DNA of 9,223 bases from positions 1 through 9,223 of the forward strand of contig SKTQ01000340.1 of the NCBI GenBank assembly GCA_007122505.1, read 5' to 3'. The DNA comes from Bacteroidales bacterium. Lineage in GTDB: Bacteria > Bacteroidota > Bacteroidia > Bacteroidales > UBA7960. The position numbers were made by a program, and so were the translations under genes. Below the pieces are notes generated by a model that did no database searches, was not told where the DNA came from, and was given only the letters and a program-made list of their open reading frames with translations. Positions 4,176-9,223 of the stretch are shown here, in pieces; the first letter of the stretch is position 1, and the number at the start of each line of letters is the position of its first letter.

Positions 4176-5966
4176 ATGAGTAAATATAAAGTAAATCTGA
4201 AAATCAACAACATACCGATTTCAGTTGAAGAAGGGACCACCATTCTGGATGCCGCCCGCCAGCTGAATTTCAAGATCCCCACCCTTTGTCATCACGACGA
4301 CCTTTGTGTTGCAGGAAACTGCCGTGTGTGTGTGGTAGAGCAAAAGGGTGCCCGCCTGTTGCCCGCTTCATGCGCAACACCGGTCAGTGAGGGGATGGAG
4401 ATACAAACCAACAGCCTGAAAGTTCGCCAGGCCCGTAAGCATATCGTGGAGCTTTTGCTTTCCGAACACAATGCAGATTGCACCAAGTGCTTCAAAAACG
4501 GTTATTGCGAGCTGCAGGATATGTCCAACGATTACCGCATCGGCGACCATGTATTTCTGGACCTGGTGAAGGATAAAGACAAGGAACGTGATATTTCCAG
4601 CCCATCCATTGAAAAGGATGACAGCAAATGTATCCGTTGTCAGCGTTGTGTGCGTACCTGTGCCAATATGCAGTATGTGAGCGCACTGGCAGTAACACAC
4701 AAGGGCAACAACATGCGCATCAGCACTTTCCTGGATAAGCCTATGAACGATGTGGTTTGTACAAACTGCGGACAGTGTATCAACCGTTGTCCCACGGCGG
4801 CGTTAACCGAACGTAACTATATCGATGAAGTGTTTGACGCCATTTATGATCCCAGCAAATTTGTTGTTGTGCAAACCGCTCCTGCAACCAGGGTGGCCAT
4901 TGGCGAAGAGTTTGGCATGGAGCCCGGCACCAGGGCTACCGGCAAAATGGTCGCTGCACTGCGCAGGCTTGGCTTTGACAAGATTCTTGATACCGATTTC
5001 ACGGCCGACCTTACCATTATGGAAGAAGGTACAGAGTTGCTGGTACGCCTGAAAGAAGCACTGGTGGAGGGTAAGGAGGTTGCACTGCCCATGCTCACCA
5101 GCTGTTCGCCGGGGTGGATCAAGTTCCAGGAGCATCTCTATCCGGACCTGCTGGACAATTTGTCCACCTGCAAATCGCCGCAGCAAATGTTTGGACCACT
5201 GGCAAAAACATATTATGCTGAGAAGGTGAATAAGAATCCTGCGGATATGGTTGTGGTATCGATCATGCCATGTACGGCCAAAAAATTTGAGGCTGAGCGT
5301 CCGGAAATGCGTGGAAGCGGCTATAAGGATGTAGATTATGTATTGACAACCCGCGAGTTGGGTCGCATGATCCGCCAGGCAGGTATCGATTTCGAAAAGC
5401 TGGAAGACGAAAAGTATGACAGCATCCTGGGTGAATCAACCGGTGCCGCCGTCATTTTCGGTAGCACAGGTGGTGTGATGGAAGCAGCTTTGCGCACGGC
5501 ATACGAATTGGTAACCGGCAGGGAAGTGCCATTTGCCAATTTGAACATCAAGCCGGTACGTGGTATGGAAGGTGTGAAGGAAGCGTCTGTGAAAATCAAG
5601 GATGTGAAGCCCGAGTGGAGTTTCCTGGAAGGCGTGGAGCTCAACGTGGCCATTGCGCATGGTCTGGTTAACGCCAAAATCCTGATGGATAAGATACGGG
5701 CCGGAGAGGCAAACCACCATTTCATTGAAATCATGGCTTGCCCAAGCGGTTGTATCGGTGGTGGCGGACAGCCAATGCCCACAAACATGGAAATCCGGAA
5801 GAAAAGAGCCGCCGGTATCTATGAAGAAGATGAAGCAATGGTTCTCCGCAAGTCACATGAGAACCCGGAGGTGACGGAAATCTATCAGTCGTTCCTCCAC
5901 GAACCGCTGGGACACAGGTCCCACGATTTGCTGCACACCCATTATACACCGCGTAAGCGACACTAA
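4176..5966 (+). CDS. hydA: Catalytic subunit of NAD-linked [FeFe]-hydrogenase (HydA)
   Basis: This 596-residue cytoplasmic enzyme makes or splits H2 at the H-cluster. Domains in order: an N-terminal [2Fe-2S] ferredoxin domain (Cys38, Cys49, Cys52, Cys66); a His-Cys [4Fe-4S] site (His98, Cys102, Cys105, Cys111); two [4Fe-4S] ferredoxin motifs (Cys152/155/158/162 and Cys195/198/201/205); the H domain (about 225-535); and a small-subunit-like C-terminal tail (about 538-590, ending LLHTHY). H-cluster motifs are L1 TSCSPGW (308-314), L2 MPCTAKKFE (Cys366) and L3 EIMACPSGCIGGGGQP (Cys522, Cys526). L1 deviates from the canonical TSCCPxW: Ser311 stands where the second Cys, a [4Fe-4S] ligand, is expected. 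Last gene of hydCBA; a terminator follows. Maturases HydEFG are not in the window. The family is certain; bifurcation is not implied. Confidence 0.96.
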   Translation: MSKYKVNLKINNIPISVEEGTTILDAARQLNFKIPTLCHHDDLCVAGNCRVCVVEQKGARLLPASCATPVSEGMEIQTNSLKVRQARKHIVELLLSEHNADCTKCFKNGYCELQDMSNDYRIGDHVFLDLVKDKDKERDISSPSIEKDDSKCIRCQRCVRTCANMQYVSALAVTHKGNNMRISTFLDKPMNDVVCTNCGQCINRCPTAALTERNYIDEVFDAIYDPSKFVVVQTAPATRVAIGEEFGMEPGTRATGKMVAALRRLGFDKILDTDFTADLTIMEEGTELLVRLKEALVEGKEVALPMLTSCSPGWIKFQEHLYPDLLDNLSTCKSPQQMFGPLAKTYYAEKVNKNPADMVVVSIMPCTAKKFEAERPEMRGSGYKDVDYVLTTRELGRMIRQAGIDFEKLEDEKYDSILGESTGAAVIFGSTGGVMEAALRTAYELVTGREVPFANLNIKPVRGMEGVKEASVKIKDVKPEWSFLEGVELNVAIAHGLVNAKILMDKIRAGEANHHFIEIMACPSGCIGGGGQPMPTNMEIRKKRAAGIYEEDEAMVLRKSHENPEVTEIYQSFLHEPLGHRSHDLLHTHYTPRKRH

Positions 5967-5967
5967 T

Positions 5968-5997
5968 ATACCGCCCGGTTTGTAAACCAGCCGGTAT
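5968..5997 (+). other. Hairpin directly after the hydA stop codon
   Basis: ATACCG (5968-5973) pairs with CGGTAT (5992-5997), and inside it GGTTT (5977-5981) pairs with AAACC (5984-5988) around GT. It starts one base after the TAA and has no T-run. It probably protects the hydA mRNA 3' end or assists the terminator just downstream. Confidence 0.45.
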
Positions 5998-6007
5998 AAC
6001 ATAGCGA

Positions 6008-6068
6008 AAAGGTTGATCTGGTCATGCAAACGGCTGCTTAGCTATGTGCCCCGGATCAACCTTTTTTT
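6008..6068 (+). terminator. Rho-independent terminator of the hydCBA operon
   Basis: A 14-bp stem pairs AAAGGTTGATCTGG (6008-6021) with CCGGATCAACCTTT (6051-6064), with a single T-G wobble and a loop of about 29 nt. The T-run continues to 6068. It lies about 40 nt after the hydA stop and separates the hydrogenase operon from rex. Confidence 0.85.
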
Positions 6069-6105
6069 AACCAGGGTTTTATGATTGCTTTACCGGACGC
6101 GGACA

Positions 6106-6195
6106 TAAGGTGCGTGCAACACCTTACCGGCATGCAGGCACCGTATCCATTTGCCGGTGATTAACCGCTTGAAAACCGGAAAAAGGTTTTTGAAG
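6106..6195 (+). other. Structured leader region upstream of rex (three stem-loops)
   Basis: The 165-nt gap between the hydA terminator and rex has three dyads in series: TAAGGTG (6106-6112)/CACCTTA (6120-6126); ACCGGCA (6126-6132)/TGCCGGT (6152-6158); and CTTGAAAACC (6168-6177)/GGTTTTTGAAG (6185-6195, imperfect). None is followed by a T-run. I recognise no known riboswitch. A weak -7-like TATGATTG (6080-6087) lies upstream but lacks a -33 partner, so the rex promoter is not clear. Confidence 0.4.
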
Positions 6196-6233
6196 AGAAA
6201 GGCCATCTGTATCAACAAATCAAAAAGAAAACA

Positions 6234-6878
6234 ATGAAGGCAAAAACAGGCAATGGCACCCATTCGCATGTTCCAATTCCCTCCCTGAGGCGTTTACCCG
6301 GTTATCTCAGTTATTTTAAGGCGTTAAAAATTGATGGTGTGGAACATGTTTCCAGCAGCCAGATCGCGGCCATCTTTAAGATGGACTCCACCTTGGTTAC
6401 AAAGGACCTGGCCTATACGGGCATTAAGGGGCGCACAAAGGTTGGATATGACGTGGATAAGCTCGTCAATACCATCATCAACTTCCTGGATTTTAATACC
6501 CGGGAAAATGCTTTTCTTTTTGGAGTTGGAAACCTGGGCCGCGCACTGCTCAACTACGACGGCCTCAAACAGTACGGCCTGGAGATTGTTGCCGGCTTTG
6601 ATGTGGACCCCAAAGTGATCAACACGGAAATCAAGGGAGTAAAAGTGTATCCCCTGAACGACTTCCGGGATCTCTCGCTGAAAATCCCTGCACGCGTTGC
6701 CATCATCACCACTCCCGACGACAACGCACAGCAGGTTGCCGATCTTGTTGTAGCATGGGGAATCAGGGCCATATGGAACTTTACCCCCCAGTCGGTGAAA
6801 GCTCCCGAAAATATTATTGTTGAAAATACATCCGTTTATGCTGATCTGGCTGTGATCCTAAACAAATTAAATCATTAA
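6234..6878 (+). CDS. rex: Redox-sensing transcriptional repressor Rex
   Basis: This 214-residue protein is Rex, a dimeric repressor that leaves its operators when NADH rises relative to NAD+. The N-terminal winged helix (about 13-85) shows IPSLRRLPGYLSYFKAL, SSSQIAAIF and VTKDLAYTGIKG. The Rossmann domain follows, with FGVGNLGRAL (96-105) for dinucleotide binding, FDVDP (122-126) and IWNFTP (180-185). Length is usual for the family. The start is ATG at 6234, preceded by a purine-rich tract but no clear Shine-Dalgarno site; about 13 residues precede the conserved IPSLRRLP. In the recognition region VTKDLAYTG replaces the common VRKDLSYFG, a variation I consider likely to be lineage-specific. 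The gene stands alone between the hydCBA terminator and the next promoter. Rex-like operators precede both neighbouring operons, and none was found before rex itself. Confidence 0.95.
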   Translation: MKAKTGNGTHSHVPIPSLRRLPGYLSYFKALKIDGVEHVSSSQIAAIFKMDSTLVTKDLAYTGIKGRTKVGYDVDKLVNTIINFLDFNTRENAFLFGVGNLGRALLNYDGLKQYGLEIVAGFDVDPKVINTEIKGVKVYPLNDFRDLSLKIPARVAIITTPDDNAQQVADLVVAWGIRAIWNFTPQSVKAPENIIVENTSVYADLAVILNKLNH

Positions 6879-6879
6879 G

Positions 6880-6897
6880 ATGTGAAAAAATTAACAA
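6880..6897. promoter_or_regulatory. Candidate Rex operator of the DRTGG/GHKL/PHP operon
   Basis: ATGTGAAAAAATTAACAA matches the Rex consensus TTGTGAANNNNTTCACAA at 12 of 14 specified positions with correct 18-bp length; the mismatches are A at position 1 and A at position 14. It begins one base after the rex stop codon and ends five bases before the TTTG -33 element of the next promoter, where a bound repressor would block RNA polymerase. This is the better of the two Rex-like sites in the window. Confidence 0.65.
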
Positions 6898-6902
6898 CTA
6901 TA

Positions 6903-6934
6903 TTTGTTTAGAAAAATGTAATTGTTTATCTTTG
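6903..6934 (+). promoter_or_regulatory. Bacteroidota-type promoter of the downstream operon
   Basis: The -33 element TTTG (6903-6906) and the -7 element TATCTTTG (6927-6934) are separated by 20 nt, matching the Bacteroidota primary-sigma consensus TTTG-N19-21-TAnnTTTG; the TATCTTTGCACC context is typical for the phylum. Transcription should start near 6940, giving a leader of about 90 nt before the first gene. TATATTTG at 6899-6906 also fits a -7 box. Confidence 0.8.
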
Positions 6935-6950
6935 CACCATAATTGTTTAT
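6919..6950. repeat. Direct repeat TAATTGTTTAT, 21-bp period, around the -7 box
   Basis: TAATTGTTTAT occurs at 6919-6929 and 6940-6950, exactly 21 bp apart, or about two helical turns. The core TTGTTTA also occurs at 6904-6910. The first copy overlaps the -7 element and the second covers the expected transcription start. It may be an activator or repressor site or AT-rich coincidence. Confidence 0.45.
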
Positions 6951-7028
6951 GGACAGTTCACAAGAGAATTTACCTGGCGGATATGCCTGAATCAGCAAAG
7001 CGTGATCACAAAAAAATCCAAGGGAAAA

Positions 7029-7373
7029 ATGCGTGTAAGTGAAATTTTACAGATCCTGGATGCCCGCATCATTTGCGGGGAGCATCGCACCGATTATACC
7101 ATCGATGTGGCATTTGCTTCTGATCTGATGAGCGACGTGCTGACCCTGAAAAACGACCATGTGTTGCTGATTACCGGGCTGGCTAACATGCAAACCATAC
7201 GGACCGCTGAAATGTCAGACATCAACTGTATCGTGTTTGCGAGAAACAAAAAAGCCAGCAGGGAGATGATCGCCCTTGCGGAAGAAAATGACATCATCCT
7301 GATCGAGTGCCGCTATTCCATGTTTAAAACCTGCGGCTTGCTTTATGAGGCCGGCGTGAAGCCAATTTTTTGA
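7029..7373 (+). CDS. DRTGG-domain protein (first of two)
   Basis: This small protein of 114 residues consists almost entirely of a DRTGG domain, named after a motif in related proteins and also found beside CBS pairs and at the N-terminus of HPr kinase/phosphorylase-like proteins. Its biochemical role is not established. The family pattern is seen in the N-terminal helix MRVSEILQILDARIICGEH, the AFASDLMSDVL stretch (the usual (G)..SD.(M/L)SDV signature), VLLITGLAN and the C-terminal ILIECRYSMFKTCGLLYEAG. I choose ATG at 7029 because AAGGGAAAA lies just before it and relatives start at this point; a GTG at 7002 in the same frame would add nine residues. It is the first gene after the promoter at 6903-6934, and the next gene starts three bases after its stop. 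No transmembrane segment or cysteine cluster is present. Confidence 0.8.
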   Translation: MRVSEILQILDARIICGEHRTDYTIDVAFASDLMSDVLTLKNDHVLLITGLANMQTIRTAEMSDINCIVFARNKKASREMIALAEENDIILIECRYSMFKTCGLLYEAGVKPIF

Positions 7374-7376
7374 TCG

Positions 7377-7808
7377 ATGGAACACCACGAGTTCAACATA
7401 GAAGGAGGGGATTTTACCAGGGCAGGTTATGCCTCCAGCCAGGTAAAAAAGATGCTGAAACAGATGGGTGTGGATGTGGCAATCATCAAAAGAACAGTGG
7501 TAGCAGCATATGAAGCAGAGGTGAATGTGGTGGCACATGCCTACAGCGGCGCGATGTATGTGGATATAAACAGGGAAGAGGTGAAAATCGAGCTGCGTGA
7601 TCAGGGCCCGGGCATCGAAGATATTGAACAGGCCATGCAGGAAGGTTACTCAACGGCCAGCAGTGCGGTGAGAGAAATGGGTTTTGGTGCGGGCATGGGC
7701 CTTTCCAATATGAAAAAAAATGCAGACGAACTGCATATCGAAAGTGAGCCGGGGAAAGGTACACGGGTGGTGATCCGGATGCAGCTGAATGCAACAACAG
7801 GTGATTGA
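7377..7808 (+). CDS. RsbW/SpoIIAB-like GHKL ATPase (anti-sigma-factor-type serine kinase)
   Basis: This 143-residue protein is a stand-alone HATPase_c domain of the anti-sigma-factor/serine-kinase type (RsbW, SpoIIAB). Such proteins bind a sigma factor or phosphorylate an antagonist protein. The Bergerat ATP fold is complete: N box AYEAEVNVVAHA (Glu48, Asn50, His54), G1 box DQGPGI (75-80), G2 box GFGAGMGLSNM (102-112) and G3 GKGT (126-129). There is no dimerisation/histidine domain, so it is not a classical sensor kinase. The ATG is three bases after the preceding stop and has no Shine-Dalgarno site, which suggests translational coupling. No STAS-type antagonist or sigma factor gene is in the window, so its partner is unknown; the neighbouring DRTGG proteins are candidates by position only. 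Kinase activity is inferred from the family. Confidence 0.88.
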   Translation: MEHHEFNIEGGDFTRAGYASSQVKKMLKQMGVDVAIIKRTVVAAYEAEVNVVAHAYSGAMYVDINREEVKIELRDQGPGIEDIEQAMQEGYSTASSAVREMGFGAGMGLSNMKKNADELHIESEPGKGTRVVIRMQLNATTGD

Positions 7809-7880
7809 GATACCAGGAATATTTAGTAAATCCGGGATCTACAAATAAGTTTTTCGGAACTCTAACACAAAAGAACATAC

Positions 7881-8216
7881 ATGATGACGGTTGCAGATAT
7901 TGTAAAAGCGTTGAACCTTAAAGTTTTTAGCGGGGCAGGAGGGTTGGATCGCGAGGTAAGCGGAGGCTATGTTTCCGACTTGCTCAGTGATGTGATGGGA
8001 AAGGCGGATGCCGGGCAGGTTTGGATCACCTTGCAAACACACAAGAATGTGATGGCCATTGCCTCGCTGAAAGACCTGGCCGCTGTGATCCTGGTTTCCG
8101 GGTATAAGCCCGCAGAAAATACAGCAGAACAGAGTGAAGAAGAAAATATCCCCATCCTGGGTACAGATAAGAGTGCCTTTGAGGTGACCGGGGAATTGTA
8201 TACACTCATCAAATAA
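7881..8216 (+). CDS. DRTGG-domain protein (second of two)
   Basis: This 111-residue protein is a second stand-alone DRTGG-domain protein, paralogous to the one at 7029-7373. It begins MMTVADIVKALNLKVFSGAGGLDREV and continues SGGYVSDLLSDVMGKADAGQVWIT, where GGYVSDLLSDV is the domain's signature and is better preserved than in the first copy. The central VMAIASLKDLAAVILV and terminal IPILGTDKSAFEVTGELY match the family pattern of alternating strand and helix. Two ATG codons stand in tandem (7881 and 7884); either may be used, and no clear Shine-Dalgarno site is seen. A 72-nt gap separates it from the upstream ATPase gene, the widest gap in this operon, and three bases separate it from the PHP gene. 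Function unknown; a small ligand-sensing or adaptor role is speculation. Confidence 0.82.
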   Translation: MMTVADIVKALNLKVFSGAGGLDREVSGGYVSDLLSDVMGKADAGQVWITLQTHKNVMAIASLKDLAAVILVSGYKPAENTAEQSEEENIPILGTDKSAFEVTGELYTLIK

Positions 8217-8219
8217 TAA

Positions 8220-8978
8220 ATGAACAGATACCGGGCTGATTTACACGTACATACTGTACTGTCACCATGTGGTGACCTGGAAATGAGTCCGTCAAATATA
8301 GTTAAACGGGCAGCCCTGAAAGGGATCGACATCCTGGGAGTAACTGACCACAATAGCACAAAGCACGGTGCACTCATCAGGAAACTGGCAGAAAAGGAGG
8401 GGATTTTTGTGCTGTGTGGTGCCGAAGTCACAACCCGGGAAGAGATACACTGCCTGGCGTTCTTTGAAAATGATGACACCCTGGAGAAGTTTCAGCAGTT
8501 TTTGGACATGTACCTTGCCGATGTGTGGAACAACCCGTCAAGGTTTGGTTACCAGGTGGTGGTAGATGAAAATGACATGATCGTGGAGGAGATTGACCGC
8601 TTGCTGATTGCCGCCATCGACCGGTCTATTGATGAGGTGGAAGAAGAAGTGCACGCTCTTGGAGGCTTGTTCATTCCGGCGCATATCGATCGGCCGGGTT
8701 ACAGCCTGTTCAGTCAGCTGGGATTTATGCCCCCCGACTTAAAGGTTGATGCACTGGAGGTTACCGGAAGAACCACACCGGAAGATATCATTGCACAATT
8801 TCCGGATCTTGCGGCTTATTCCTTCATTGGAAGTTCTGATGCGCATTATCCGGAGCAGTTGGGCACCCGAATGACGGTATTTGAAATGGAATCGCGCAGT
8901 TTTGAGGAGATCAAAAAGGCCTTGCACGGAGAAGACGGGCGGCGGGTAAGCATATTGACTGACCGCCACCGGGGCTGA
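8220..8978 (+). CDS. PHP-domain metal-dependent phosphoesterase
   Basis: This 252-residue cytoplasmic protein belongs to the PHP superfamily of metal-dependent phosphoesterases. The metal ligands of the family appear in order: DLHVHT (His9, His11), TDHN (Asp43, His44), GAEVT (Glu69), EIHCLAF (His77), PAHIDRP (His155) and SSDAHYPEQLG (Asp207, His209). The set looks complete, so it is probably active, hydrolysing a phosphoester or a nucleotide; the substrate cannot be read from sequence. It is not fused to a polymerase or to a second domain, and no signal peptide is present. The start ATG at 8220 is three bases past the stop of the second DRTGG gene, suggesting coupling; the next gene begins 13 nt after its stop. 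Its place between DRTGG and GHKL ATPase genes suggests that it removes a phosphate or a nucleotide signal in the same pathway; this is inference. Confidence 0.9.
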   Translation: MNRYRADLHVHTVLSPCGDLEMSPSNIVKRAALKGIDILGVTDHNSTKHGALIRKLAEKEGIFVLCGAEVTTREEIHCLAFFENDDTLEKFQQFLDMYLADVWNNPSRFGYQVVVDENDMIVEEIDRLLIAAIDRSIDEVEEEVHALGGLFIPAHIDRPGYSLFSQLGFMPPDLKVDALEVTGRTTPEDIIAQFPDLAAYSFIGSSDAHYPEQLGTRMTVFEMESRSFEEIKKALHGEDGRRVSILTDRHRG

Positions 8979-8991
8979 AATATCAGAAATA

Positions 8992-9223
8992 ATGAAAGAG
9001 TTGTCGCTGCATATACTGGATATTGTTCAGAACGCCATTTCGGCGGAAGCAGGGGAGGTGGTTATCCGGATCGAAGAAGACACCGCAGCGAACACTTACA
9101 TAATCAGTATCTCTGATAACGGCAGGGGGATGAGTCCGGAAGTGTTGGAGAGGGTTACCGATCCATATTATACCTCCCGCCGGACGCGCAAAGTAGGGAT
9201 GGGTATCCCGCTGCTGATGCACA
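8992..9223 (+). CDS. GHKL-type ATP-binding protein, N-terminal part (3' end outside window)
   Basis: The first 77 residues of a second stand-alone HATPase_c protein are present; the window ends within the gene. Visible are the N box LHILDIVQNAISAEA (Asn14), the G1 box SDNGRGM (41-47) and the start of the G2/lid region TDPYYTSRRTRKVGMGIPLL (56-75). DP(F/Y)YTSR followed by (K)VG(L/M)GIPLL is characteristic of the small histidine-kinase-like ATPases that I recall next to hydrogenase genes in other anaerobes, and differs from the RsbW-like pattern of 7377-7808. The start is ATG at 8992, 13 nt after the PHP stop, without a clear Shine-Dalgarno site. A minus-strand frame over the same bases is a shadow. 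The protein starts directly with the ATPase fold, so no sensor domain precedes it; what follows is unknown. Confidence 0.85.
   Translation, partial: MKELSLHILDIVQNAISAEAGEVVIRIEEDTAANTYIISISDNGRGMSPEVLERVTDPYYTSRRTRKVGMGIPLLMH

Noticed and set aside
2460..5966. Complex I (nuoEFG) instead of a hydrogenase
   Set aside because: The third gene carries L2 and L3 H-cluster motifs (MPCTAKKFE, EIMACPSGC) and a complete hydrogenase H domain, so it is HydA, not NuoG.
5913..5966. Histidine-rich HydA C-terminus as an unusual metal site
   Set aside because: The LLHTHY-type ending is, as I recall, common in the small-subunit-like tail of this HydA type, so it is not remarkable.
8983..9222. 79-codon minus-strand frame
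   Set aside because: Antisense of the second GHKL ATPase gene, whose N box and G1 box are clear on the + strand.

Overview
The window looks like a chromosomal piece of an anaerobic, fermentative member of the Bacteroidota. The main evidence is a textbook Bacteroidota promoter at 6903-6934 (TTTG, 20 nt, TATCTTTG), weak or absent Shine-Dalgarno sites before most genes, and an NAD-linked [FeFe]-hydrogenase. No plasmid or phage genes are visible. All genes run on the + strand except one small transposase.

Layout. (1) 1-714: the 3' end of an M28-family zinc aminopeptidase gene, closed by a rho-independent terminator. (2) 715-2290: a non-coding, repeat-rich island. It holds an imperfect inverted repeat, several families of GC-rich hairpin repeats (including a 65-nt stretch repeated exactly and a tandem pair of about 149-nt units) and one intact IS200-like/RAYT-like Y1 transposase gene on the minus strand. 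(3) 2290-6068: a hydrogenase operon hydC-hydB-hydA, preceded by a Rex-like operator and closed by a strong terminator. (4) 6069-6878: a structured leader and the gene for the NADH/NAD+ sensing repressor Rex. (5) 6879-9223: a Rex-like operator abutting a strong promoter, then a tight operon DRTGG protein, RsbW-like ATPase, second DRTGG protein, PHP-domain protein and a second GHKL ATPase cut by the window end.

How they fit together. HydC (NuoE-like), HydB (NuoF-like) and HydA (catalytic) should form a soluble enzyme that disposes of reducing equivalents from NADH as H2. HydB is the short form (385 aa) without the extra Fe-S domains of classical electron-bifurcating HydB, so strict NADH dependence is a live possibility. 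Rex would sense the NADH/NAD+ ratio and, judging from the two operator-like sites, control both the hydrogenase operon and the downstream signalling operon. The function of the DRTGG/GHKL/PHP cassette is not established. From memory, similar genes sit beside [FeFe]-hydrogenases in Firmicutes and Thermotogae, sometimes with a sensory hydrogenase and a SpoIIE-type phosphatase. Its position here under the same apparent regulator suggests a redox or H2 signalling module, and this is the least explained part of the window.
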